48,999 bases of DNA. Source: QHXQ01 sp038322995. GTDB taxonomy: Bacteria; Acidobacteriota; Blastocatellia; Pyrinomonadales; Pyrinomonadaceae. Under the pieces are notes generated by a model, which was not told the origin of the DNA, searched no databases, and saw nothing but the letters and a program-made list of their open reading frames with translations. The stretch is taken from the NCBI GenBank assembly GCA_038322995.1, contig JBBQGM010000029.1, forward strand, positions 1 through 48,999, written 5' to 3'. Positions 1-8,020 of this stretch are shown one piece after another. The translations under genes and the position numbers were made by a program. Every line of letters starts with the position of its first letter. The stretch's first letter is position 1.

Positions 1-173
1 TGGACTTTCAGATCAATCTCAAGAACGAGTTGGCCATCACGGAAATCCTGCGCCGCATAGACGTGTTAGAGAGCGAGCGGTTGCCGGTGCTATTCGCCGA
101 ACAGAACGAACGGTTAGCCAAGACGAGCGCGCACGGGCGCGCCGCACAGGGCGACGGCGCAGCGCAAGTGTAA
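1..173 (+). CDS. DUF1003 family membrane protein, 3' end only
   Basis: Reading in frame 3 gives an open frame entering from the left edge and ending at TAA 171-173. The visible 56 residues begin DFQINLKNELAITEILRRID, which resembles the conserved cytoplasmic tail of DUF1003 proteins (D-x-Q-x-N-L-K-x-E-L-x-I). Those are small inner-membrane proteins of unknown function with two membrane helices; the helices would lie left of the window. The last 20 residues are Ala/Gly rich and variable. The assignment rests on the short tail motif alone, so it is moderate. Confidence 0.6.
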   Translation, partial: DFQINLKNELAITEILRRIDVLESERLPVLFAEQNERLAKTSAHGRAAQGDGAAQV

Positions 174-212
174 TTTGACATCGCCCCGACAGCTCAGACA
201 GGCAGACACAAT

Positions 213-911
213 ATGATCGCAGCCATCTTCTTCGACTTTAACGGCGTCATCATTGACGACGAGCCGTTGCAACTGGCGGCGGCGCGCGAAGTCTTACAGG
301 CAGCAGGTGTCACGCTCAGCGAGCAAGATTATTACGACGCGCTCGGCATGGACGACGTGACGTTTTTCCGCTTCGCCTTCCAACGCAACGGGCGCGACCT
401 GGACGACGCGACGCTTGCGGCCGTGCTGGCCCGCTTTACCGAACTGCACCGCGCGTCAGTCAAGGACGAACTGCCGCTCTTTCCCGGCCTCGTCACATTC
501 ATCAAAGCCGCCGCGCGCCATTTCCAACTCGGTCTCGTCAGCATGGCCCGGCGCGACTACATCACGCACGTGCTCGACCGCGCGCACCTTACCGACCTGT
601 TCACCGTCATTATCAGCGCGGAAGACGTGACCGCCTGCAAGCCCGATCCCGCGTGCTATACGGCTGCGCTGCAACGCTTGAACGAACAACGCCGCCACAA
701 CGGGAACCAACCGCTCGCGCCCGCCGCCTGTCTCGCCATCGAAGACTCGCCCCCCGGCATAAAATCCGCACGGGCTACGGGCCTGCGCACACTCGGTGTC
801 ACCAACACAGTGCAAGCCGCCGCCTTGCGCGCAGCCGGCGCGGAAGTCGTCACTGCCAACCTCGCGGACTGGACGGTTGACGCAGTGCGGCACGTCTATT
901 CGGAAGGGTGA
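213..911 (+). CDS. HAD-superfamily hydrolase (beta-phosphoglucomutase-like)
   Basis: A 232-residue protein with the order of motifs of HAD phosphatases: motif I FFDFNGVIID with the nucleophile at D8, motif II Ser at LVSMARR (S110), motif III Lys at CKPDP (K143), and motif IV IEDSPPGI (E177-D178). The helical cap lies between residues 15 and 90, as in the beta-phosphoglucomutase/phosphoglycolate phosphatase group. The residue two after the nucleophile, normally the acid/base Asp, is Asn (N10). I recall a FDFNGVI(I)xDEP subfamily in other bacteria, so this is probably a subfamily trait rather than a defect. Substrate is unknown. The stop codon falls inside a GGGTGAA repeat (903-921). Confidence 0.88.
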   Translation: MIAAIFFDFNGVIIDDEPLQLAAAREVLQAAGVTLSEQDYYDALGMDDVTFFRFAFQRNGRDLDDATLAAVLARFTELHRASVKDELPLFPGLVTFIKAAARHFQLGLVSMARRDYITHVLDRAHLTDLFTVIISAEDVTACKPDPACYTAALQRLNEQRRHNGNQPLAPAACLAIEDSPPGIKSARATGLRTLGVTNTVQAAALRAAGAEVVTANLADWTVDAVRHVYSEG

Positions 912-963
912 AGGGTGAAAGTAATAGCTCAAGGTTGAAACCGTGCATCGTTAATCGTTCAGC
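903..963 (+). repeat. Period-7 intergenic repeat, GGGTGAA type
   Basis: The word GGGTGAA occurs twice in tandem and degrades into AGTAATA; further right the reverse strand reads CGATTAA, CGATGCA in the same 7-bp rhythm. The first copy contains the TGA stop of the HAD gene, so the repeat forms the gene's end. It belongs to the same class as the hairpins at 8929, 31060, 41545, 46898 and 48099, although here no long inverted arm is obvious. Confidence 0.5.
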
Positions 964-978
964 CTTCCGCTTGCTTAT

Positions 979-1830
979 ATGACTCCGGCGAATAAATTAT
1001 TGGCGGCGGCGGCGCGGCAACAGTTCGCGGCGCTCGTGGCCCGCCCTGAGACCGCACTTGATCTGGCGCACGCGGCCTTGCTCATGGCGGCGGAGGAACA
1101 GCCCGGCCTCGACGTTGAGCATTACCGTGCGCGGCTGTTGGAATTGGGTGTGCAGGCGCGGGCGCGTGTCGGCGAGCGCCTGGACGCGCCCGTCGCCGCG
1201 TTCAATCATTTCGTCTTCAATGAACTTGGTTTCGCGGGCAATCAGGAAAATTATTACGACCCGCATAACAGCCTGCTGTCTTACGTGCTGGATGCGCGGC
1301 GCGGGCTGCCGATCACGTTATCCGTCGTCTATCTGGAACTCGGCCGGCGCGCGGGCCTAGAAGTTGATGGCGTCGGTTTGCCCGGCCATTTCATCGTGCG
1401 CGTGCGTGCGCCGGCCGCTGCGAGTTACGTCCTCGTCGATCCCTTCAACGCGCGCGTCGTTGACGAAGAGGATTGTCAGCAGCAACTCGACACGCTCTAC
1501 GGCGGCCAGCTGCCGCTCGGCGACGAGCACCTGCGGCCCGCGCGCCCACGCGAAATCCTCACGCGCATCTTGCGCAACCTGAAAGCCATCTACACGCAGG
1601 CCCGTCGCTACCAGCGCGCCATCGCCGCCTGCGAGCGTATCCTGCTCGTCGCGCCCCGCGCGCACGACGAACACCGCGACCTCGGCGTCCTGCTCGCGCA
1701 ATTCGGTCGTTACGCGGCGGCGAGCCACGAACTCGAAACCTACCTCAAACGCGCGCCCAATGCGCCCGACAGCGAGCGCGTGCAAGAGGAATTGAAAAAG
1801 ATACGGCTGCAACTAGCGCAGTTGAATTGA
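979..1830 (+). CDS. SirB1-family protein (transglutaminase-like plus TPR)
   Basis: A 283-residue protein that matches the SirB1/YchA family. Residues about 65-160 contain the family's best conserved stretch: FNEL.F.GNQENYYDPHNS followed by RRGLPITLSVVYLELGRRAGL and GLPGHFIVRV. The C-terminal third (about 190-280) is helical with TPR character (YQRAIAACERIL, YAAASHELETYL). Family members lie in the transglutaminase-like fold; their biochemical role is not established. It starts 67 bases after the HAD gene and is probably co-transcribed with it. The ATG at 979 has no strong ribosome site, but it gives the usual family length. Confidence 0.9.
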   Translation: MTPANKLLAAAARQQFAALVARPETALDLAHAALLMAAEEQPGLDVEHYRARLLELGVQARARVGERLDAPVAAFNHFVFNELGFAGNQENYYDPHNSLLSYVLDARRGLPITLSVVYLELGRRAGLEVDGVGLPGHFIVRVRAPAAASYVLVDPFNARVVDEEDCQQQLDTLYGGQLPLGDEHLRPARPREILTRILRNLKAIYTQARRYQRAIAACERILLVAPRAHDEHRDLGVLLAQFGRYAAASHELETYLKRAPNAPDSERVQEELKKIRLQLAQLN

Positions 1831-1845
1831 CATGAGCTAGGCATT

Positions 1846-2130
1846 ATGCCCAACAGTAAGGCGTTGAACGTAGAGCATGCTTTCATCGTTATCTCATGGT
1901 GTTCACTTGGTATATTTCTGTTGCTTGAATTTGGTGGCAGCACGAGTTGGGTTGAGGAACTGCGCGGGTTATCGGTTCTATCAAGTGCTATCTTATTTTT
2001 GAGCGGCGCAGCTATTCCGGTTTGGGCCGGGAGCCATAAACGAGCTTGGGCTAAGCTGTTGCTTGCTAGCTGCGTTGCCGCGATACCATTTGTTTTTCAG
2101 GCTGTACTTGCTTTGGACTTACCTCGATGA
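1846..2130 (+). CDS. Small hypothetical membrane protein
   Basis: A 94-residue protein with three hydrophobic stretches (about 12-28, 44-62 and 70-90), so likely an inner-membrane protein. I do not recognise a family. Base use is more AT-rich than the flanking genes. Its TGA stop overlaps the ATG of the following permease in an ATGA arrangement, which argues that it is translated and coupled to that gene. It could be an acquired small gene; function unknown. Confidence 0.55.
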   Translation: MPNSKALNVEHAFIVISWCSLGIFLLLEFGGSTSWVEELRGLSVLSSAILFLSGAAIPVWAGSHKRAWAKLLLASCVAAIPFVFQAVLALDLPR

Positions 2131-3647
2131 TTTTCTTCGACATACTCCGGCTCGCTCTGCGGAATCTGCGTGAGGCTAAACTGCGTGTGGTGTTGACGAC
2201 AATCGGCGTGGTGGTGGGCGTGACGGTCATTATCACGATGATCTCGTTCGGACTGGGCTTGCAGCGCAACGCCGTGCAGCGGTTCAAAGACTTGGACTTG
2301 TTCAACGAAGTCACGGTGAGCGGGCGCGATATTTCGGAGATGGTGGCACAGGTCTTCAACCGCGCGGCCGAGCAGCAGGGCGGCGGTGACGGCGCTGGGG
2401 GCAGAGGCCGCTTCCGGCCGAACTCGCCGCCGATGCCGGAGAAGGCTTCGGCGCGCGTGCTGGATGATGCCGCGCTCGCCGAGATCGGACGCATCCCCGG
2501 CGTCGAAGCGGTCGAGCCGACGGTCACGTTCACCGCTTACGCGCGGGCTAACGGCCGGACGCAGACGCAAACAATCGGCGGTGCGCTCGTGCCCAATCCC
2601 GCGTCCCGGTTCAAGACTTACGCCGCCGGCCAGATGATCGCCGCGCCCGCTGCGGACGAAGTGGTGGTAGACGAAAAGTTCGTCAAAGACTTCGGCTATG
2701 CGCAAGCCGCCGATGCCATCGGACAGACCGTTGAACTACTGGCACCGCCGGGCGGGGCGCGGCCCACCGATGACAAGCAGCAGCAAGCTAGCGCGGACGA
2801 CGGGCAAGGCGACGAGTTGAGCTTTTTCGGTCTGCCGCTTGGCGCTGATGAGGCGGCCACAGAGTCGCCGTTGGCGGCGCGGACGTTGCGCATCGCGGGT
2901 GTCTTGAAGGATGAAGTCGAGAGCGGCGGCCCCAAGGGGCGACAACGCTTTCGGGGGCTGATGCCGGCGGCGCGCATCTACGTGCCGCTCGCGATTGCGC
3001 GCGATTGGGCGCGGCAGTATCGTGATCCTCTGAGCGAGGTGGCGTTGCAACTGGCGCGCGAGGGCGGCGTGGTCAGCGAGCAGGATGCGGAAGGCTACTC
3101 ATCCGCCATCGTGCGCGTCAGCAACCCGGACGTGTTGACCGACGTGCGCAAGCAATTAACCACGCTGGGGTTCAGTAGTTTCTCTATTGTTGACGAGTTG
3201 GAAGAGCTACGCACGTTCTTCCTGATCATCAACTCTACGCTCGGCCTCCTGGGCGGCATCTCCTTGCTCGTCGCCTCGTTCGGCATCGCCAATACGATGG
3301 TCATGTCCATCCTTGAGCGTACGCGCGAGATCGGCATCATGAAGGCCATCGGCGCGGAAGATCGTGAGATCAAACTAATCTTTTTCGTCGAGGCAGCGTT
3401 GATCGGCTTGGCCGGCGGCGTCATTGGCTCACTCGCCGCGTGGGGCATCGACACGGTGGCGAACCGGCTCGCGTATCGCTTCCTGTTGCGCCCGCGCGGC
3501 GTCTCGTTCATCAACTTCTTCTCCTTACCGTCTTATCTCTGGCTCGGCGCGATCACGTTCGCTATCGTCATCTCAATCCTCGCCGCGCTCTACCCGGCCG
3601 CCCGCGCCGCGCGCATCGATCCGGTGCGCGCCCTTAGGCACGACTAA
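2127..3647 (+). CDS. MacB/FtsX-type ABC transporter permease
   Basis: A 506-residue protein with the MacB topology: an N-terminal helix (about 18-45, LRVVLTTIGVVVGVTVII), a large periplasmic domain (about 50-365) and three C-terminal helices in an FtsX domain (about 370-500) that contains the ERTREIGIMKAIGA loop and ends with YPAARAARIDPVRALRHD. Proteins of this group form the membrane part of lipoprotein-, macrolide- or peptide-handling mechanotransmission pumps. The periplasmic part has Gln/Ala/Asp-rich insertions (about 85-105 and 215-240). No ATP-binding subunit or membrane-fusion protein is adjacent; the partner must be encoded elsewhere. The start overlaps the previous gene by four bases. 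Confidence 0.9.
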   Translation: MIFFDILRLALRNLREAKLRVVLTTIGVVVGVTVIITMISFGLGLQRNAVQRFKDLDLFNEVTVSGRDISEMVAQVFNRAAEQQGGGDGAGGRGRFRPNSPPMPEKASARVLDDAALAEIGRIPGVEAVEPTVTFTAYARANGRTQTQTIGGALVPNPASRFKTYAAGQMIAAPAADEVVVDEKFVKDFGYAQAADAIGQTVELLAPPGGARPTDDKQQQASADDGQGDELSFFGLPLGADEAATESPLAARTLRIAGVLKDEVESGGPKGRQRFRGLMPAARIYVPLAIARDWARQYRDPLSEVALQLAREGGVVSEQDAEGYSSAIVRVSNPDVLTDVRKQLTTLGFSSFSIVDELEELRTFFLIINSTLGLLGGISLLVASFGIANTMVMSILERTREIGIMKAIGAEDREIKLIFFVEAALIGLAGGVIGSLAAWGIDTVANRLAYRFLLRPRGVSFINFFSLPSYLWLGAITFAIVISILAALYPAARAARIDPVRALRHD

Positions 3648-3676
3648 AGTTGCGCTTGCGTTTGGGCGGAACTGAC

Positions 3677-4348
3677 TTACTGACAGCGCGGCGGCTCAGG
3701 GATGGACAATGCGCCGAAGACGCGCTCGGCGGTTTCAAGCGCGCCGACGATGAGCGCGCCGTCGAGACCGTAGCGGGTCGGGTAGCAACCGGTGTTGGTG
3801 CGACCACCGGGGAGCGTGCGCACGGTGCGCAGGTAGACATTGCCGCTCGACCTGATTGCGCCCGTGCCCGGCTCGAAGATGACGTACTGGATATACAGGT
3901 CTTCAGGATAGGGCCGTTGTACGCTGACGCTGGCCCCACCGGCCCCGCTGGTCTGTAGCTGGAGCCAGATGACAAGGCGCGCCTCCTCGGTCTTCGCGAG
4001 TTTGCGCGCCGCGTCGCGGCTCATGCTCTTGGCGGTCTCAGTCTTCAACGCAGTCGAGGCACGCAGGCGTTGCACGAACGTGCCCATCATGATGTCCGTA
4101 TCGTTAGACGTGAGGTTAATCGCGAGCGGGGCGTAGTTGGTGACGAGGACAGGCTGCGGCGGCGGTGGTGTATGCACCACTTTCGGCGGCTCCGGCGTGG
4201 GTGTAGGGACGGGCGGCGCGGCCGGCGGCGGTGCTTGACGCCGGCCCGACTGCGCCGACCCGGCGATGCAGAGTAAGCACGCGAGCAACAAACAACTGAG
4301 CGTGATGCTGACCTGACGTGCGGTGTGCTGGTGCTGCTTTGGCTCCAT
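3677..4348 (-). CDS. Secreted proline-rich protein of unknown function
   Basis: A 223-residue protein with a signal peptide (hydrophobic core TLSCLLLACLLCIAGSAQS, about 16-34), then a Pro-rich linker (about 38-68) and a folded domain from about 70 to the end. No family is recognised. The C-terminal part has two or three Cys and mixed alpha/beta character. It is the last gene of the minus-strand run 7768-3677, 40 bases after the zinc-ribbon gene. It converges with the permease gene, leaving 29 bases between the two stops. Confidence 0.7.
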   Translation of the reverse strand: MEPKQHQHTARQVSITLSCLLLACLLCIAGSAQSGRRQAPPPAAPPVPTPTPEPPKVVHTPPPPQPVLVTNYAPLAINLTSNDTDIMMGTFVQRLRASTALKTETAKSMSRDAARKLAKTEEARLVIWLQLQTSGAGGASVSVQRPYPEDLYIQYVIFEPGTGAIRSSGNVYLRTVRTLPGGRTNTGCYPTRYGLDGALIVGALETAERVFGALSIPEPPRCQ

Positions 4349-4388
4349 CGCTTTGTTTCCTCACTCCACACTTGTCAGCCGGCTCGGC

Positions 4389-4964
4389 TTAGGCTTTGCC
4401 GCCGAGCGGTTTGCCGCAGCGATTGCAGAAGCGTGCGGTGGGATCGGGTTGCGCCGCGCCGCAGCCGTCGCAGGTGTGGCCGACGCGCAGGTCTGCGCCG
4501 CACGTGCCGCAGAAGGTTGAGCTTGAGGTGACGACCGCGCCGCACGTGCCGCAGCGGCCCGGCAGTGGCGGGATATAGCCGCCGGCCTTTTGCGCGATGT
4601 GCGCCTCGATGAGTTTCCAGGCCTCTTCCGTCACCTTGTACTGCCAGTACGCGCCGAGCGCGGGCAGCGCCAGCAGCAGTCCGCCTGAGAGCAATATCAC
4701 CGCCGCCGCAATCGCCGCTTTGTCCAGCCACTTCTGCATGCCGATCTCAACACGTGTGCCGCCATGCTCCGGTGTGATCTTGATCGTCAGTGCGGTGGAG
4801 AGGCCCGCGAGGTCGCGCAGCGTGCTTGTCTTGCGTGCTTGCAGCACGGTGGTGGCAGAGACTTGCATGGTTTGTACGTCATAAGCCTCGTCGAAGATGT
4901 GGCGCAATTCATTAACGAGTTGCGGCACGTCTGCTTCGACGCCCGGATAGTAGCGATTGTCCAT
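4389..4964 (-). CDS. Membrane protein with C-terminal double zinc ribbon
   Basis: The start is set at ATG 4964 because AAAGGA lies a few bases upstream on the minus strand; an in-frame start at 5012 has no such site. The 191-residue product begins MDNRYYPGVEADVPQLVNEL. Residues about 75-110 contain a membrane segment (AAIAAAVILLSGGLLLALPALGAYW). The last 55 residues hold two zinc ribbons, CGTC-x10-CGTC and CDGC-x11-CNRC, the double-zinc-ribbon pattern common in prokaryotic membrane or regulatory proteins. The N-terminal domain is not recognised. It is the fourth gene of the minus-strand run. Confidence 0.75.
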   Translation of the reverse strand: MDNRYYPGVEADVPQLVNELRHIFDEAYDVQTMQVSATTVLQARKTSTLRDLAGLSTALTIKITPEHGGTRVEIGMQKWLDKAAIAAAVILLSGGLLLALPALGAYWQYKVTEEAWKLIEAHIAQKAGGYIPPLPGRCGTCGAVVTSSSTFCGTCGADLRVGHTCDGCGAAQPDPTARFCNRCGKPLGGKA

Positions 4965-5080
4965 ATTATCCTTTCCAACTTTCCTTTCGTCTGACTGAGC
5001 CGCGCGGCACACGCGCGCAGCATTCTACGCCCACAACCGCGCGCAGATTCAACGTAAGACTGCCACCGGGGTGTGAAATT

Positions 5081-5671
5081 TCAACTGTGCGACTTCGCGG
5101 GCTTGACGTTCGGCTCCGGCGGAAGTTGCTTGGCCGCTGCGATAATCTCTTGCAGTTCTTCAATGGCGCTGTCGAGGGTCGCTTGTTCCGTCTCTGTCGC
5201 GGCGGTGCGCAGGGGCTGTAGCTGCGCGAGAAAGTGCTCGGCCGCCGCGCCAAGTTTGCGCAGTGCCTTGGGCAGCAGGGGGCTATGCTCATCGCGCGCG
5301 GCCACGTCGTCGATGTTGGTGATCGCTTCGTCGAAGATGCGCGCGAGATCGGCTAAGAGGTCAGCATGCGTGCCTTGCGGCAAATCGCCCCATAGCTCTT
5401 TGTCCTTCTGCGACTGCTTCGCCGCGTTCATCTGCGCTTGCTTGGCCTGGGCTGCCCGCGGATCGGTCAACAGCAACAGCCGGCGTTCGGCCGCCTTGGT
5501 GAACACGTCGATGCGCTTGTCGAGCACCTGCGTGTTGCGCACCATTTCGACTTCGGCCGGGGTCAGGTGATCGCGTTGCGCGGCACAGGGCGAAGCGACG
5601 CAAACAAGCGACACGAGCGCGCACAAGAGAATGCTAAGAGGGTGTTGTTTGATCATCGGCACGTGCTTCAT
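5081..5671 (-). CDS. Secreted helical protein, unknown function
   Basis: A 196-residue protein. A signal peptide (PLSILLCALVSLVCVASPCAAQ) precedes an almost all-helical, charged region with Leu heptads (about 35-180) and a Pro/Lys tail. A second ATG at 5656 would shorten the N-region by five residues. It lies 21 bases after the gene at 5693-6316, and both share the design of signal peptide plus helical bundle of about 150 residues. No enzymatic motif is seen. Likely periplasmic. Confidence 0.7.
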   Translation of the reverse strand: MKHVPMIKQHPLSILLCALVSLVCVASPCAAQRDHLTPAEVEMVRNTQVLDKRIDVFTKAAERRLLLLTDPRAAQAKQAQMNAAKQSQKDKELWGDLPQGTHADLLADLARIFDEAITNIDDVAARDEHSPLLPKALRKLGAAAEHFLAQLQPLRTAATETEQATLDSAIEELQEIIAAAKQLPPEPNVKPAKSHS

Positions 5672-5692
5672 TTTATGGTTTTATCGCCGCCG

Positions 5693-6316
5693 TTACTTGT
5701 TGCCGGGCGGACGGTCGGCCGGTGTCATGGGTGGGAGACTATCTTGCGCCGCTGGCTTGTTCTTGTCCGGCGACGCTTCGCGCAAGACAGAGTTGCCATA
5801 AAAAGCGTCAAGCGCCGCGGAGCGTGTGTCGCGCACGTGATTGAGCGCGGCGCGGATGTTGCCGGCATACTCGGAGGGCGTATCGCGCCGCATGGTTTCG
5901 ACGCGCCCGCTGTGCCGGAAGAGGGCCTGTTCGAGCAACTTGATCAGGTCGCGCGTCTTGCCGTCGGACTTGCCCGGCTGTTGCAGATAGACGAGCGCGT
6001 CCGTGACGAGCGCTTGATAGACGCCCAACTCGGCGGCGGCGGCATCGTACTGCTGCGCCGTCGTGCGTTGCTCGGCGCTGGCGAGGCGCGCTTCCGCTGC
6101 GTCGATGGTGAGGCGCAAACGTGCTTTACCATCGCGGGCAGCGGCCAACTGTGCGCGCACTGCATCCGGCACATACTTTATCGGCGGCGGCGCAGGCTGC
6201 GCGGGCAGCAAGACATCCTGCTGCGCCTGCGCGGCTCCGGCGCAGAGCAACAAGGCACAAGCCAGCGCGAGCATTAGCCCTGACCCTGAACGATATTGTG
6301 TAGCTGCACGAGGCAT
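5693..6316 (-). CDS. Secreted helical protein, unknown function
   Basis: A 207-residue protein with a signal peptide (LMLALACALLLCAGAAQAQ) and a helical mature region (about 50-185) rich in Ala, Arg and Leu; the tail is Pro-rich. An alternative start at ATG 6274 (MLALACALLLC) has AGGG just upstream and would give a shorter signal peptide; I keep 6316 but cannot exclude it. The gene is 24 bases after the TPR gene and 21 before the gene at 5671. It may be a distant relative of its downstream neighbour, but the similarity is too weak to prove by eye. Confidence 0.7.
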   Translation of the reverse strand: MPRAATQYRSGSGLMLALACALLLCAGAAQAQQDVLLPAQPAPPPIKYVPDAVRAQLAAARDGKARLRLTIDAAEARLASAEQRTTAQQYDAAAAELGVYQALVTDALVYLQQPGKSDGKTRDLIKLLEQALFRHSGRVETMRRDTPSEYAGNIRAALNHVRDTRSAALDAFYGNSVLREASPDKNKPAAQDSLPPMTPADRPPGNK

Positions 6317-6340
6317 GAGTCAGACAAGCAAAACAATTGG

Positions 6341-7768
6341 TCAATTACGTGGCTTGCGCCGCTTCTCGCCGTGCGCGATCTGATTGCGCAAACTGGGCAG
6401 CCGCAAGTTTACGCGCTCGATCTCTACTTTATTCTCTTGCGCGTCGGCCCGCGCAAGAAAAATCTCGTAAGCGGCGAGCGCCGGTGCGAACTCACCGATG
6501 AGATCGAGATCGCGGCCGATGAAGAAATAGACAACCGCCAGCTCGGGCTTCGCGCGGTTGACCCACTGGTATTCGACGAGCGCCGCGTCGTATTGCTTCA
6601 ACTCATCGAGCGCGGTGGCGAGGTTGGCGTGCGCGGCATAGGTGTCGGGCGCAAGGGCCAGCACCTGGCGCAACACCGGCACGGCGTCCGCGAACCGCCG
6701 CGCTTGCACGAGCGCGGCGGCGTAGCCGGTGGCGTAATCGGCATTGCGCGGGTCGAGTTCGAGGGCGGTGCGGCAATGTGCGAGCGCGTTCGCCGGATCG
6801 TTGGCGCGGTCGATGGCGCAGAGCCGCGCGTGGGCGACGGCGTTCTTCGGATCGGTTTGCAGCAACGCGCGCAACGCGGGCCGCGCAACGGCCGGATCGG
6901 CGTTGTTGGCCGCATCGACCGTCGCGGCCGGGACGGCTGCGGTCGTTGTTGGCCCGTTGTCCGGTAGCCCTGCGGCCTGTCGGGTCGCTAACGCCCGCAA
7001 TTCTGTGAGTCGTTGCTGCCACAGCGTAACACGCGGCGACTGCTTTTGCTCGGCTATAAGGAACTGTAAATCTTCGGCGGCGCGGGCGTAGTCGTTGGCG
7101 GTGGCGCTTAGTTCCGCGCGCTCTTCACGCGCGATGATGTTTTTCGGATCAAGTAGCAATGCATGGCGCAAACTGATGAGCGCCGCTTTGTCGTCGCCGA
7201 CAAGGCGCTCAAGTGTGCCGCGCGCGGCCCAAGTATCGGCCTCCCCGCTCTCGTCGCTCGTCGCGCGTTTGTAGAGGGCGAGCGCCGCCGCCTTGTCGCC
7301 CGCGCGTAGCCACAGTTGCGCATAGGCGATGAGTGTGGTCTGGTCTTCCGGGTCGAGTTCGAGCGCGCGGCGCAAGAACGGCTCGGCCTCTTTATCACGC
7401 TTCTGCTGTGTGAAGAGCAGTCCGAGCGCCGTCTGCGGCAATGCCCATTCGGTACGCAATTCGGCCGCACGGCGCAATGCTCGCTCAGCTTCGGGCAGAC
7501 GATTGAGGCCGGTGAGCGCGACGCCCTTTTGATATTCCGCTTCAGGGTATTCAGGGCGCAGCTTGAGCGCTTCGTCGTAGAGCGCGAGCGCGCGGTCAAG
7601 CTGATTCCGCGCCTGGGCCGCCTGCGCCCGCTGAAATAGCTGGCCGGGATCGTCGGCCACTTCATCCATGCTGTCCACGGCCTGCGCCCGCAAGCCGCTT
7701 GCGCCGCACAGACAGCAGAGGGCCAGCAATATGCAGGTGAAAAAACGTGTGCGCGTGTGCGACTGCAT
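6341..7768 (-). CDS. Secreted TPR-repeat protein
   Basis: A 475-residue protein: a signal peptide (FFTCILLALCCLCGASGLRAQA, about 9-30), then an array of about ten TPR units. Clear units include LDRALALYDEALKLRPEYPEA, DKEAEPFLRRALELDPEDQTT and ADAVPVLRQVLALAPDTYAA. A Pro/Thr/Ala-rich gap (about 270-290) divides the array. TPR proteins act as protein-binding scaffolds, and the signal peptide places this one in the periplasm or outer membrane. It is the first gene of the minus-strand run 7768-3677. GGAAAG lies just upstream of the ATG. Confidence 0.88.
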   Translation of the reverse strand: MQSHTRTRFFTCILLALCCLCGASGLRAQAVDSMDEVADDPGQLFQRAQAAQARNQLDRALALYDEALKLRPEYPEAEYQKGVALTGLNRLPEAERALRRAAELRTEWALPQTALGLLFTQQKRDKEAEPFLRRALELDPEDQTTLIAYAQLWLRAGDKAAALALYKRATSDESGEADTWAARGTLERLVGDDKAALISLRHALLLDPKNIIAREERAELSATANDYARAAEDLQFLIAEQKQSPRVTLWQQRLTELRALATRQAAGLPDNGPTTTAAVPAATVDAANNADPAVARPALRALLQTDPKNAVAHARLCAIDRANDPANALAHCRTALELDPRNADYATGYAAALVQARRFADAVPVLRQVLALAPDTYAAHANLATALDELKQYDAALVEYQWVNRAKPELAVVYFFIGRDLDLIGEFAPALAAYEIFLARADAQENKVEIERVNLRLPSLRNQIAHGEKRRKPRN

Positions 7769-8020
7769 CGAAAGCTTTCCGGTCTGACTTCGGGGTTGTT
7801 TGGCGGCGGCCGTTGGCCGCGCGCATCGTAAGTGTCTTGCTCGGCGGCGAGCATAGCACGCACGCGCGAAAGGCGTCCATTTGCGCCTTGTCGTGTGGCG
7901 TGTATGTGATGGATGATGGGTTGCGCTGTCGGGATGCCTGCGCTAACATGCGCCGCATCCCCGTTTTAGCAAGCTCAAATGTGTGGCGCGGACTAAGCTG
8001 CGGCGAATCAAGATTAGCAG

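Noticed and set aside
5438..6277. Plus-strand open frame of 279 codons opposite the secreted helical proteins
   Set aside because: It runs across two minus-strand genes with signal peptides and their short spacer; Arg/Gly-rich shadow composition.
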